From positions 558,001 through 622,000 of the forward strand of contig NZ_JAUDUY010000001.1 of the NCBI RefSeq assembly GCF_030380815.1: a stretch of 64,000 nucleotides of DNA, read 5' to 3'. Of the stretch, positions 8,392-17,155 are shown piece by piece (positions within the stretch are counted from its first letter, which is position 1; each line of letters begins with the position of its first letter). A program made the position numbers and the translations under genes. This DNA comes from Robiginitalea aurantiaca (GTDB lineage Bacteria; Bacteroidota; Bacteroidia; Flavobacteriales; Flavobacteriaceae). The notes under the pieces were generated by a model. That model ran no database searches and was not told where the DNA came from. It saw only the letters and a program-made list of their open reading frames with translations.

Positions 8392-9707
8392 TCGTCAGGG
8401 TTGTTTTTCCATTTCATATAGACATAGACGGGAGTTCCGAGCATCAAAAGTATAAATCCCCATAAAACCGAGGCTTCCCCGGCTCCGTAAATCGCCCAAA
8501 GTGAAAAGGCAAAGGTGAGGCTCCCCAGTGTAAAGATTCCGGCAAGGGATTGGTTCCGCTTCGAATTTTGCAGGGACAGGACGACAAATGAGGCCGATGC
8601 GAACAGGTAAGGAATCAGGGTACAGAAGGTGGAGAGCAGGATCATAAAGCTAAACTGTTCCACCAGGCCATCCGTATAGTTCATCAGAACGACGCCACAA
8701 CTGAGGGAACTTCCGATGGCCATACCCCAAAAAGGGACTCCATGACGATTTTCTTTTCGGAATATCTCCGGAAAAAGTCCGTCTGCGGCTGTGGCTTCCG
8801 CGATCTGACTCTGAATAAAGATCCATCCGTTCAGGGCGCCAAAGGAGGCAATGGCAACACCGGCAGCCAGAATACCTTCTCCCAAACCTCCACTCATAAT
8901 ACGCATGGCGTCGGCAAAAGGTGCAGCAGAAACTGCGAGATCTGCGGAGGGGATCATCCCCATGATCACAACCGTACTCAATACGTAGACCGCCGTGGTG
9001 ATCAGGGTGCCGAGCATGGTGGCCCTTGGAATGGTTTTCCTGGGATTGCGGACTTTATCTGAGGGTACGGTAGCGCTTTCAACCCCTAGAAAAGAAAAGA
9101 AAGTAAGTGCCCCCGTCGCGGCAATGGCTTCAAGAGAAGATCCCTCACTGGTATTAAAGGGGACAAAATTGGAAGGGTCAAAGTAAAAGAAACCCCCTAT
9201 AATAATAATAACAATGGGTGCCAGTTTGAGGATCGTTGTCACGACCTGAAGTTTTCCGCTCGACCTGACCCCCCGGGAATTCACCCAGGTCAGGCCCCAG
9301 ATTGTCGCCAGGGAAACGGCTACCCCTACAAGTGGGTCGGTTTTGAAAATCGGAAAAAAAACGCTCATCGCACTGACAAACGCAATGGTAATTGCAGCAT
9401 TGGCGATCCAGATCGAAATCCAGTATCCCCAGGCAACCAGAAAACCGATGTAGTCCCCGAACCCGGCCCTTGCAAAAGCGTAGGGCCCTCCATGGCTTTT
9501 TGGGATCATTTTAGTCAGGGCACTGAAAACCCGGGCCAGTAAGATCGCGCCGACGGATGAAACCAACCATCCGAGAATACTGATTCCCCCAAAACCAGCA
9601 AGGGCTGCAGGCATCATAAAAATACCTGCGCCAATCATGTTTCCAATAACCAGGGCAGTGGTCATCCAAATGCCCAGGGTCTGCTTCCCGGAATCAGAGG
9701 CCATCAA
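8388..9707 (-). CDS. APC-family amino acid permease
   Basis: A 439-residue inner-membrane transporter with about 12 predicted helices. The family motif GNMIGAGIFMMPAAL lies in the first helix, and the next segments (GGPYAFARAGFGDYIGFLV, GVESATVPSDKVRNPRKTIP) are typical of the basic amino acid/polyamine antiporter branch of the APC family, the AdiC/CadB/PotE group. Transport of arginine or a related guanidino compound is inferred from its 4-nt overlap with the downstream DDAH-like gene. It is divergent from the Rieske oxygenase gene across a 57-nt AT-rich gap. Confidence 0.87.
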   Translation of the reverse strand: MMASDSGKQTLGIWMTTALVIGNMIGAGIFMMPAALAGFGGISILGWLVSSVGAILLARVFSALTKMIPKSHGGPYAFARAGFGDYIGFLVAWGYWISIWIANAAITIAFVSAMSVFFPIFKTDPLVGVAVSLATIWGLTWVNSRGVRSSGKLQVVTTILKLAPIVIIIIGGFFYFDPSNFVPFNTSEGSSLEAIAATGALTFFSFLGVESATVPSDKVRNPRKTIPRATMLGTLITTAVYVLSTVVIMGMIPSADLAVSAAPFADAMRIMSGGLGEGILAAGVAIASFGALNGWIFIQSQIAEATAADGLFPEIFRKENRHGVPFWGMAIGSSLSCGVVLMNYTDGLVEQFSFMILLSTFCTLIPYLFASASFVVLSLQNSKRNQSLAGIFTLGSLTFAFSLWAIYGAGEASVLWGFILLMLGTPVYVYMKWKNNPDE

Positions 9708-9734
9708 AAAGCAGGTTTACCAAAAAGAATTGCA

Positions 9735-9742
9735 TATTTTTA
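9735..9742 (+). promoter_or_regulatory. Candidate -7 element of the Rieske oxygenase gene
   Basis: TATTTTTA matches TAnnTTTG at seven of eight positions, 22 nt before the start codon in the 57-nt divergent gap. On the reverse strand the same gap offers TACATTTA for the permease. Both are AT-rich and could be chance matches. Confidence 0.3.
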
Positions 9743-9764
9743 AATGTACAAATAAATCTACGCC

Positions 9765-10856
9765 ATGGCCATGAATTTTACAATCAATCCGGATATCCGA
9801 AAGGCAGCCACCCTGCCGGCAACTTTTTACAGGGACCCGGAGGTTTTCGAAGCCCTTCGGGAGTGGGTTTTTTACAGGACCTGGCAATGGATAGGGGATG
9901 ACAGAGGACTGGAATCAGCGGGTGCTGTTGTTCCTTTTGTGTTATTGGAGGGTTTTCTCGATGAGCCCATGGTCCTTACCCGGGATGCCTCAGGGGATTT
10001 ACATTGTTTGAGCAATGTGTGTACCCACAGGGGTAACCTTGTGGTGGGAGCGGCCGGAAACTCACGGAAATTGATTTGCGGATATCACGGTCGCCGCTTC
10101 GATTTAAGTGGTGCTTTTGAACACATGCCCGAATTTTCCCAAACGGAGAATTTCCCGACAGCCTGCGACAATTTGCCGGCCTTTCCCCTTCGTAAATGGG
10201 GGCCCCTGCTCTTTGCAGGGATGAATCCGGAGTTTGATTTTCAGGAAGTCATCGATGCCATGAAGGAGCGGGTTGGATTTTTGCCCATGGAGCAATTTAT
10301 AGAAGACCCTTCGCGCCACAAGGAGTATTATATCAATGCCCATTGGGCACTTTACTGTGACAACTACCTCGAAGGATTTCACATTCCCTTTGTACACGAC
10401 GATCTCAATGCCGTCCTGGACTATGGAGACTACGAAACGGTCCTTTATAAGCATATGAACCTGCAAATCGGATATGCCGGAGATTCAGATATGGTTTTCG
10501 ACCTCCCTCCGGGGCATCCGGATTCAGGTAAAAAGGTTGCGGCCTACTACTACTGGGTCTTCCCGAATACCATGTTCAATTTCTACCCCTGGGGGCTTTC
10601 TATGAACCTGGTGCAACCCCTGGGTCCCAACCGCACCAAGGTATCCTTTAAGAGCTATGTGTACGATGTTTCCAAATTGGATCTCGGGGCGGGTTCTGGT
10701 CTGGATAAGGTAGAGATGGAAGATGAAGAGGTAGTGGAGGGAGTCCACAAGGGCATTCGTTCACATTATTACCAGGCCGGGCGTTTTTCACCCAGCCGGG
10801 AACAGGGCGTTCATCACTTTCATTCACTTCTGGCCGAATTTCTCAGTAAGGCATAG
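9765..10856 (+). CDS. Rieske-type oxygenase, alpha-subunit family
   Basis: A 363-residue iron enzyme. The Rieske [2Fe-2S] ligands are Cys86/His88 (CTHRGN) and Cys105/His108 (CGYHGR). The catalytic domain has the mononuclear iron site in CDNYLEGFHIPFVH (His206, His211). Family members (ring-hydroxylating dioxygenases, choline and carnitine monooxygenases) insert oxygen into small substrates and need a partner reductase; none is encoded next to it. Length and compact architecture resemble the carnitine/choline monooxygenase type more than naphthalene dioxygenases, but the substrate is unknown. Two in-frame starts, ATG 9765 and ATG 9771, are equally plausible. The 245-nt gap downstream contains no gene. 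Confidence 0.85.
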   Translation: MAMNFTINPDIRKAATLPATFYRDPEVFEALREWVFYRTWQWIGDDRGLESAGAVVPFVLLEGFLDEPMVLTRDASGDLHCLSNVCTHRGNLVVGAAGNSRKLICGYHGRRFDLSGAFEHMPEFSQTENFPTACDNLPAFPLRKWGPLLFAGMNPEFDFQEVIDAMKERVGFLPMEQFIEDPSRHKEYYINAHWALYCDNYLEGFHIPFVHDDLNAVLDYGDYETVLYKHMNLQIGYAGDSDMVFDLPPGHPDSGKKVAAYYYWVFPNTMFNFYPWGLSMNLVQPLGPNRTKVSFKSYVYDVSKLDLGAGSGLDKVEMEDEEVVEGVHKGIRSHYYQAGRFSPSREQGVHHFHSLLAEFLSKA

Positions 10857-11054
10857 CAGACATCAGTCATATCCGTCTGAAAATGAGGGAGGCATTTTCC
10901 CTTTTGAGAATTCCGGGGGAACGGAGAGCGCGCCGAAGTGCGCTGAGATTGCCGCAGGTAAATCCGTCTAGAAGGCGTCTTTCTCCCTGGAATTACAACC
11001 GGATTTTCATATTGCGGAACCTCCCTTTCCAAGATCGGATTCCACCTTTCTGTA

Positions 11055-11085
11055 TTGGTTTCTTTGGCGGCTTTAGCTACCTTTG
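11055..11085 (+). promoter_or_regulatory. Promoter of the acyl-CoA dehydrogenase gene
   Basis: TTG at 11055-11057, a 20-nt spacer and TACCTTTG at 11078-11085 match the two-part Bacteroidota promoter. The start codon is at 11102, giving a leader of about 12 nt. Confidence 0.7.
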
Positions 11086-11101
11086 ACACAAACAATGCAG
11101 G

Positions 11102-12280
11102 ATGAAACCAGATCTTTTTGAAGCCCCGGATTATTATCTACTCGACGACCTATTATCAGAGGAGCACAAACTTGTAAGGGACGCTGCCCGAAGCTGGGTC
11201 AAGCGGGATGTCTCTCCGATTATTGAGGAATATGCCCAGAAGGCGGAATTCCCTTCTCAAATAATCGGTGGGCTTGCCGAAATCGGCGCTTTTGGACCTT
11301 ATATTCCACCGGAGTACGGCGGAGCGGGGTTGGATCAGATCAGCTATGGACTCATCATGCAGGAAATCGAACGGGGAGACAGTGGGGTTCGCTCTACAGC
11401 TTCCGTACAGTCCTCATTGGTCATGTACCCTATCTATGCATACGGAACCGAGGAACAGCGAAAAAAATACCTTCCATCCCTGGCAAGTGGTGAAATGATG
11501 GGATGTTTTGGCCTTACCGAGCCGGATCATGGGTCCAACCCCGGGGGAATGACCACCAATTTCAGTGATAAAGGAGATCATTATCTGCTCAATGGGGCAA
11601 AACTGTGGATATCAAATGCCCCCTTTGCAGACATTGCTGTGGTTTGGGCCAAGAATGAAGAAGGACGAATCCACGGCCTGATCGTGGAGCGTGGGATGGA
11701 AGGGTTTTCAACCCCGGAAACCCATAACAAATGGTCCCTGAGAGCTTCGGCTACGGGGGAATTGATTTTCGATAACGTCAAAGTTCCCAAAGAGAACCTG
11801 CTTCCGGGCAAGAGCGGTCTGGGTGCTCCGCTGGGATGCCTGGATTCAGCCCGGTATGGTATTGCCTGGGGTGCAATTGGTGCTGCCATGGACTGTTACG
11901 ATACTGCCCTGCGGTACGCCGGACAACGCGTTCAGTTCGATAAACCGATTGCAGGAACACAGCTGCAGCAGAAAAAGCTTGCGGAGATGGTTACGGAAAT
12001 CACCAAAGCGCAATTGCTCGCCTTCCGTCTGGGACAATTGAAGAATGAAGGCAGGGCAACTACCGCACAGATTTCCATGGCGAAGCGCAATAATGTGGAT
12101 ATGGCCATCTCAATTGCCCGGGAAGCCCGGCAGATCCTCGGCGGAATGGGTATTACCGGAGAATATCCGATAATGAGGCACATGATGAACCTGGAATCCG
12201 TCATTACCTATGAGGGAACCCATGACATTCACCTTCTGATTACAGGCTGGGACATCACCGGTATCAGCGCATTTAAATAG
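11102..12280 (+). CDS. gcdH: Acyl-CoA dehydrogenase, glutaryl-CoA dehydrogenase type
   Basis: A 392-residue FAD enzyme. The segment STASVQSSLVMYPIYAYG is a signature of glutaryl-CoA dehydrogenases, as is GCFGLTEPDHGSNPGGM around the flavin. The catalytic Glu is in ITYEGTHDIH near the C-terminus, and the flavin/tetramer motif RQILGGMGITGEY precedes it. GcdH oxidises and decarboxylates glutaryl-CoA to crotonyl-CoA in lysine and tryptophan breakdown. No other gene of that pathway is adjacent, so the substrate call rests on family resemblance. It is transcribed from its own promoter and converges on the kinase gene with no gap between the two stop codons. Confidence 0.86.
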   Translation: MKPDLFEAPDYYLLDDLLSEEHKLVRDAARSWVKRDVSPIIEEYAQKAEFPSQIIGGLAEIGAFGPYIPPEYGGAGLDQISYGLIMQEIERGDSGVRSTASVQSSLVMYPIYAYGTEEQRKKYLPSLASGEMMGCFGLTEPDHGSNPGGMTTNFSDKGDHYLLNGAKLWISNAPFADIAVVWAKNEEGRIHGLIVERGMEGFSTPETHNKWSLRASATGELIFDNVKVPKENLLPGKSGLGAPLGCLDSARYGIAWGAIGAAMDCYDTALRYAGQRVQFDKPIAGTQLQQKKLAEMVTEITKAQLLAFRLGQLKNEGRATTAQISMAKRNNVDMAISIAREARQILGGMGITGEYPIMRHMMNLESVITYEGTHDIHLLITGWDITGISAFK

Positions 12281-13336
12281 TCAGGTCAGCAGGTTTTGTA
12301 CCCGTTGCTGCATCTGGTCCAGGGTCCTGCGTGCGGAATCGGCAGTACCGAGCAGCCGTTCGGCCCTGTCCCTGTTTTGTTTCGGGTAGGCAACCTTGTA
12401 ATACCGATCTCCGGACAAATAATCGGAAAGTGCGCGAATTCCATGAAGGGCGGGCATAAGCACCACGCCATGGCAAAGCCATTGAAGCTCGAAGGGCTGC
12501 ATTTCCAGCCCACCTTCTTTCCATCCTTTCAAATAGTTTTCAAATAGCTGAAGATCAGCCTTGCCTTTTGCAGGGATTATCCCGCTATTGGTTTCCGGAA
12601 ACAACATTCCCCTGGCAGTATCCCCGAAGTCGAAGAGCAGGTTGCCGGGCATCAGGGTATCGAGATCAATCAGGCAGAGTGCCTTTCCGGTGCGCGTATC
12701 AAATAGGATATTGCTCAATTTCGTATCGTTGTGACACACCCGCAAAGGCAGGTTTGCAAATGGAATCTGTCTGCAAAACGCATATAAGGATTCCGCCTGT
12801 TTTAACAGGGAATCGGCCTCTGTGAGCCGATCAGCGTCGGCTTCCTGAAGGGAAGTTTGCAACTGTGCATACCGCTTCTCGATATCGTGAAATCCGGGGA
12901 GGGTGGTGTGCAGGTCATCCGGGGATATTTCCGATACCAACCTGTGAAATGTCGCTACGATCCTGCCCGCTTCCCGCGCCATTTCTGGATTGGCGGGATT
13001 TTCATAACTTTTTGAATGAGGTATGTATAAAAAAATACGCCAAAGGGATCCTTCGGAATCAATTAAAAAGCGCCTTTCTTCTGAGTATTTTAGGAGCTCA
13101 AGAGATCGATAACCAGCACCTTTAAGAGCCGGTAGCACCCGTTCCAGGTTGTCCATCAGGCTTTCAGGATCCGGAAAGACCGATCGGTTTATCCGTTGCA
13201 GTACAAGGGCGTCCCCTTCTGGATTATGCACCCGGAAAGTATCGTTGATCAGGCCCTGTGTGAGGCGTTCCAGACGAATCCCAGGCCCGGAAACTCCAAA
13301 TTGATGTAGTATTTGAAGGGGCTGAAATTCATCCAT
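12281..13336 (-). CDS. Phosphotransferase resembling N-acetylhexosamine 1-kinase
   Basis: A protein of 351 residues with the aminoglycoside phosphotransferase/choline kinase fold. The catalytic loop is HNDTKLSNILFD and the metal site is LIDLDTLMPGNLLFDFGD; this pair closely recalls NahK, which phosphorylates GlcNAc and GalNAc at C1. The long open frame extends to 13438, but that would overlap the upstream gene; the ATG at 13336 (MDEFQPLQILHQFG) lies 13 nt after the upstream stop and is chosen. It follows a nucleotidyltransferase and is near a GH109 gene, which fits a sugar-1-phosphate route. Another sugar or amino alcohol substrate remains possible. Confidence 0.7.
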   Translation of the reverse strand: MDEFQPLQILHQFGVSGPGIRLERLTQGLINDTFRVHNPEGDALVLQRINRSVFPDPESLMDNLERVLPALKGAGYRSLELLKYSEERRFLIDSEGSLWRIFLYIPHSKSYENPANPEMAREAGRIVATFHRLVSEISPDDLHTTLPGFHDIEKRYAQLQTSLQEADADRLTEADSLLKQAESLYAFCRQIPFANLPLRVCHNDTKLSNILFDTRTGKALCLIDLDTLMPGNLLFDFGDTARGMLFPETNSGIIPAKGKADLQLFENYLKGWKEGGLEMQPFELQWLCHGVVLMPALHGIRALSDYLSGDRYYKVAYPKQNRDRAERLLGTADSARRTLDQMQQRVQNLLT

Positions 13337-13349
13337 TATCTTGGAGGGC

Positions 13350-14240
13350 TTAGGTGTTTTTCCAGAGGGGTGCAGGATATTTTCCAGCACTCGAAAGACG
13401 GGCCAGTTCGGCCATCGCTTTCTCCTTGTCAGCCGCATAGGTTATCCCGAACCATTTACTTTCTGAAGGGATGACCTCAACCTGGGCAGAGCCGGTCCTC
13501 AGCATGTCCTGTATGACAAACGGGAGGTAGATTTCCCCTTTGGCGGGATCTTCAAGTGTATTGAGGAATGCTTTGAAATCCGCTTCTATTTTTGGGAAAA
13601 TGGAAGGCTGGCAAACCCAGAAATTCATACTCACCAACTCCTCTCCGCTAAAATTCAGGCCACTGTCTGAATCCTTGATTTGTCCATCACTTTCGGCTAT
13701 CTCAAGGCGTTCGTCCACGGATAGAAGTGATTTTCCTTCCTGACTGCACACTCCTCTGGAGACCGATCCGTAAGGAGAGAGGGTGTCTTTCAGGGTATAG
13801 GCTACAATACCAAAAGCTTCATCGCTATCTGTTTTCTTTATGAAGTCGGCTGCATGTGAATAGGCGGCCTGCCCATAGTAGTCATCCGCATTGATCACTG
13901 CAAAGGGGTTGGAAATCACATTTCTGGCGGTCCATACCGCATGGGCTGTCCCCCAGGGTTTAGGTCGCTCCCCGGCAAACTGGCTGCCGGCAGGCAGGTC
14001 TGTAAGTTCCTGGGCCAGTACGTCAAGGCTTACCCCGGATGGCAGTCGCTCACTGAGGTACTCGCGGAGGTAGTCCACATTGTCTTTCTGGGTGATGACA
14101 ACAATGTGCTCAAAGCCGTTTGTAATGGCATCGTGAATACTGAATTCCATTAGAAATTCACCATTGGGCCCCATGTCATCAAATTGTTTGAGTTTGCCAT
14201 ATCGGCTTCCCCGGCCAGCGGCCATCAGAAGTAAAGTCAT
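13350..14240 (-). CDS. NDP-sugar nucleotidyltransferase
   Basis: A 296-residue GT-A fold nucleotidyltransferase. The opening LLMAAGRGSRYGKLKQF carries the nucleotide-binding GxGxR...K signature, and NADDYYG supplies the metal-binding Asp pair. Family members join a sugar-1-phosphate to UTP or another NTP. There is no left-handed beta-helix acetyltransferase domain, so it is not a full GlmU. It is the promoter-proximal gene of a two-gene unit with the kinase (13-nt gap), so it would use the kinase product. It is divergent from the GH109 gene. Confidence 0.8.
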   Translation of the reverse strand: MTLLLMAAGRGSRYGKLKQFDDMGPNGEFLMEFSIHDAITNGFEHIVVITQKDNVDYLREYLSERLPSGVSLDVLAQELTDLPAGSQFAGERPKPWGTAHAVWTARNVISNPFAVINADDYYGQAAYSHAADFIKKTDSDEAFGIVAYTLKDTLSPYGSVSRGVCSQEGKSLLSVDERLEIAESDGQIKDSDSGLNFSGEELVSMNFWVCQPSIFPKIEADFKAFLNTLEDPAKGEIYLPFVIQDMLRTGSAQVEVIPSESKWFGITYAADKEKAMAELARLSSAGKYPAPLWKNT

Positions 14241-14350
14241 ATATCTGTTTTTTTAGCGCCCATAAAAGTACTATTTTGAGATTGAAAACCGGAGATCCGC
14301 ATGGGATTTCCTACCTTCCGTATCCGGAATGAACCCTAAAATTAACGCTG

Positions 14351-15709
14351 ATGCAATCCAGACGCTCCTTCCTTGGGAAAATGGCCCTTACGACTTCTGC
14401 CCTGGGCCTGCTACCCCTCACGAATCACGCCTTTTCCGGCGAATTGGCCGAAACCCCATTGCGGGTAGGTCTTATTGGTGTAGGCCTTAGAGGAACCAAC
14501 CATCTCAATAATTTACTGCTGCGGGAGGACGTTGAAATTACGGCCCTTTGCGATACCGACCCGGAACGAATCCGTCTTTGCACCGGGCTTTTAGAAAAGT
14601 CGGGAAAGGAGAAGGCATTGACCTTTGGTGACCATCCGTATTCCTACAGGGACCTGCTGGCGTTAAGCAATGTGGATGCGGTGATCATCTCCACCCCCTG
14701 GGACTGGCATACCCCCATGGCAGTCGATGCCATGAAGGCCGGAAAGTATGCGGGTCTGGAGGTCTCAGCGGCTACCACCATGGAGGAGTGCTGGGATTTG
14801 GTCAATACGCACGAAGCCACCGGAACACACCTGATGCTGCTCGAAAATGTAAACTATAGACGGGATATTCTTGCCGTACTACGTATGGTACGGGAAGGGG
14901 TTTTCGGGGAACTCATCCATTTTAGATGCGGGTATCAGCACGATTTGCGGGAAGTGAAATTCAACAATGGTAAGCAACCCTATGGCGGAGGCGTGGAGTT
15001 CGGTGATAAGGCCACTTCAGAAGCCAAATGGAGGACGGCCTATTCACTGCATCGCAATGCCGATGTCTATCCGACCCATGGCCTTGGCCCCGTGGCCGTG
15101 ATGGCAGATATCAACCGGGGGAATCGCCTGGTCAGCCTTACCTCAAATGCCACCAAGGCCGTTGGACTGCACAATCACATTGTAAAAGAAGGAGGGGCGG
15201 ACCACCCCAACGCAGCCCTTAAATTCAAACAGGGAGATGTCATCACTTCTACCCTGGAGACCGCCCGGGGAGAGACCATCATCATCACCCATGACTGCAA
15301 CCTTCCCAGACCCTATTCCCTGGGGTTTCGGGTACAGGGGGCCAAGGGTCTCTGGGAAGTGGATGGAAGCCGCATGTACATCGAGGGGATCTCTGAGCCC
15401 CATCGCTGGGACGAGGCCGGCCCCTGGCTGGATAAATACGATCATCCGCTTTGGCAGAAGTACGGGGAGTTCGCTTCGGGTTCCGGCCATGGAGGAATGG
15501 ATTTCTTTGTACTGCACGCCTTTGTGGAATCGGCAAAAAGAAAGGTTGCCCCTCCAATAGATGTCTATGACGCAGCAGCCTGGAGTGCCGTAACACCCCT
15601 CTCAGAATTGTCTATTGCGGAAAACGGATCCTCTCAGGCCTTTCCCGATTTTACCCGGGGACGTTGGATGAATCGCACCCCACATGAGTGGATTACGGAC
15701 AAGTGGTAG
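14351..15709 (+). CDS. Gfo/Idh/MocA oxidoreductase-like GH109 glycosidase
   Basis: A 452-residue protein with a twin-arginine export signal (RRSFLGKMALTTSALGLLPL) and then a Rossmann fold (VGLIGVGLRGTNH). The segments ISTPWDWHTPMAVDAMKAGK, LENVNYRRDI, VREGVFGELIH and YPTHGLGPVA are characteristic of glycoside hydrolase family 109, whose founding members are NAD-dependent alpha-N-acetylgalactosaminidases. The product is expected to fold with NAD in the cytoplasm and be exported by Tat. Many Gfo/Idh proteins are ordinary dehydrogenases, so biochemical function is probable rather than certain. Placement next to a HexNAc kinase-like gene supports the glycosidase reading. Confidence 0.8.
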   Translation: MQSRRSFLGKMALTTSALGLLPLTNHAFSGELAETPLRVGLIGVGLRGTNHLNNLLLREDVEITALCDTDPERIRLCTGLLEKSGKEKALTFGDHPYSYRDLLALSNVDAVIISTPWDWHTPMAVDAMKAGKYAGLEVSAATTMEECWDLVNTHEATGTHLMLLENVNYRRDILAVLRMVREGVFGELIHFRCGYQHDLREVKFNNGKQPYGGGVEFGDKATSEAKWRTAYSLHRNADVYPTHGLGPVAVMADINRGNRLVSLTSNATKAVGLHNHIVKEGGADHPNAALKFKQGDVITSTLETARGETIIITHDCNLPRPYSLGFRVQGAKGLWEVDGSRMYIEGISEPHRWDEAGPWLDKYDHPLWQKYGEFASGSGHGGMDFFVLHAFVESAKRKVAPPIDVYDAAAWSAVTPLSELSIAENGSSQAFPDFTRGRWMNRTPHEWITDKW

Positions 15710-15720
15710 CGAGGCAAAAC

Positions 15721-15763
15721 TGATTTTTATCATGTGCTGCCCGGTGCCCTAGCTTTAGATTTG
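15721..15763 (+). promoter_or_regulatory. Fnr-type operator and promoter of hemN
   Basis: The palindrome TGAT-TTTT-ATCA at 15721-15732 matches the core of the Fnr box (TTGAT-N4-ATCAA). Exactly 23 nt later lies TAGATTTG (15756-15763), a perfect -7 element. Taking transcription to begin about 4 nt after it, the palindrome is centred near -41, the class II activator position. No TTG -33 element is present. hemN starts at 15781, giving a leader of about 14 nt. Confidence 0.75.
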
Positions 15764-15780
15764 TATGAAACAGCTTTAGA

Positions 15781-17139
15781 ATGTGTGATTTAGTTGCCAA
15801 ATACAACGTGCCTGGTCCGAGGTATACGAGTTATCCTACCGTCCCGTACTGGGATGTGGACTCTTTCACCGGAAAGGCCTGGAAGGAAAGTGTCGTCCGG
15901 GCTTTTTCGGAAAGCAATGAGAAAACGGGGATCAGCCTGTATATTCACCTGCCTTTTTGTGAGAGTATGTGTACGTTTTGCGGATGTCATAAGCGGATTA
16001 CCCGCAGGCATTCCGTGGAGGTACCCTATATCAGTTCCCTTTTAAAAGAATGGGAACTCTATCGGAAGCTCTTTGGCAAAAGGCCGGTAATCCGGGAATT
16101 ACACCTTGGCGGGGGCACACCTACCTTTTTCTCCCCGGAAAACCTCAAAATGCTTCTTGAAGGTATCTTCAGGTACGCAGAGCGACCCGAAGAATGGGAA
16201 TACAGTTTTGAAGGCCATCCTGCAAACACAACCCGGGAGCACCTAAAGGTACTGTATCAGGCGGGCTTCAGAAGGGTGTCCTATGGGGTGCAGGACTATA
16301 ATGAGACCGTTCAGCGCGCGATTCACAGGATTCAGACCTATGAGCAGGTGGCTGAAATCACAAAAATTTCCAGGGAGGAAGGTTTTACTTCAGTCGGCCA
16401 TGATATTATCTATGGCCTCCCTTTTCAGAAGGCTTCACACGTAGAAGAAACCCTTCAAAAAACCGCAGAGATACGGCCCGATCGCCTGGCTTTTTACAGT
16501 TATGCACATGTTCCCTGGCTCAAGGGAAATGGACAGCGCGGGTTTCAGGATTCCGACCTGCCCTCCCCCGATGAAAAGCGCCGGCAATACGAACTCGGTA
16601 AGGAAATCTTGGGAGCTGCTGGCTATCAGGAAATTGGGATGGATCACTATGCCCTGGAGACGGATAGCCTTTACCAGTCTATGATCAATGGGGGGTTGCA
16701 TCGTAATTTTATGGGATATACGGTTTCACGAACGCAGATGATGGTTGGACTTGGGGTTTCGAGTATCAGTGACAGCTGGTACGGATTTGCACAGAATGTA
16801 AAGAGTATCGAAGAATACGAACATCTGGTATCCTCAGGGATAATTCCGGTGTTTCGCGGACACCTGCTTTCTGAAGAAGACCAGCTGGTCCGCAGGCATA
16901 TCCTGGATCTGATGTGCCGTTTTAAGACCCGATGGGATAAAGGCCTTTCAGCGGAGCGCATTGCCGAAATCCGGGAGCGACTTTCGGAGCCCGAAGCAGA
17001 TGGGCTCCTCATCTTAAAGCCGGATACCGTTGAGGTAACGGAGCCCGGCAGGGTCTTTATCCGCAACATCTGTATGGCCTTTGACCTGCATTTGCACAAT
17101 AAAGTACCCGAAACAAGGTTATTTTCAATGACCGTTTAA
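15781..17139 (+). CDS. hemN: Oxygen-independent coproporphyrinogen III oxidase
   Basis: A 452-residue radical SAM enzyme that decarboxylates coproporphyrinogen III to protoporphyrinogen IX without oxygen. The cluster motif CESMCTFCGC (Cys60, 64, 67 and 69) is the HemN form with the fourth Cys, which distinguishes it from HemW. KYNVPGPRYTSYPT at the start is the family N-terminus, and LHLGGGTPTF is the SAM-binding GGGTP motif. The ATG at 15781 is preferred; an ATG at 15765 is out of frame and closes after four codons. A class II Fnr-type promoter precedes it, consistent with use under low oxygen. A usp gene follows after 16 nt. Confidence 0.96.
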   Translation: MCDLVAKYNVPGPRYTSYPTVPYWDVDSFTGKAWKESVVRAFSESNEKTGISLYIHLPFCESMCTFCGCHKRITRRHSVEVPYISSLLKEWELYRKLFGKRPVIRELHLGGGTPTFFSPENLKMLLEGIFRYAERPEEWEYSFEGHPANTTREHLKVLYQAGFRRVSYGVQDYNETVQRAIHRIQTYEQVAEITKISREEGFTSVGHDIIYGLPFQKASHVEETLQKTAEIRPDRLAFYSYAHVPWLKGNGQRGFQDSDLPSPDEKRRQYELGKEILGAAGYQEIGMDHYALETDSLYQSMINGGLHRNFMGYTVSRTQMMVGLGVSSISDSWYGFAQNVKSIEEYEHLVSSGIIPVFRGHLLSEEDQLVRRHILDLMCRFKTRWDKGLSAERIAEIRERLSEPEADGLLILKPDTVEVTEPGRVFIRNICMAFDLHLHNKVPETRLFSMTV

Positions 17140-17155
17140 CCCTAATCACTACACC

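Noticed and set aside
10930-10985. Stretch with GCGCTGAGAT that recalls part of a thiamine pyrophosphate riboswitch
   Set aside because: The other conserved parts of the aptamer are missing, and the downstream gene is an acyl-CoA dehydrogenase with its own promoter after this region.
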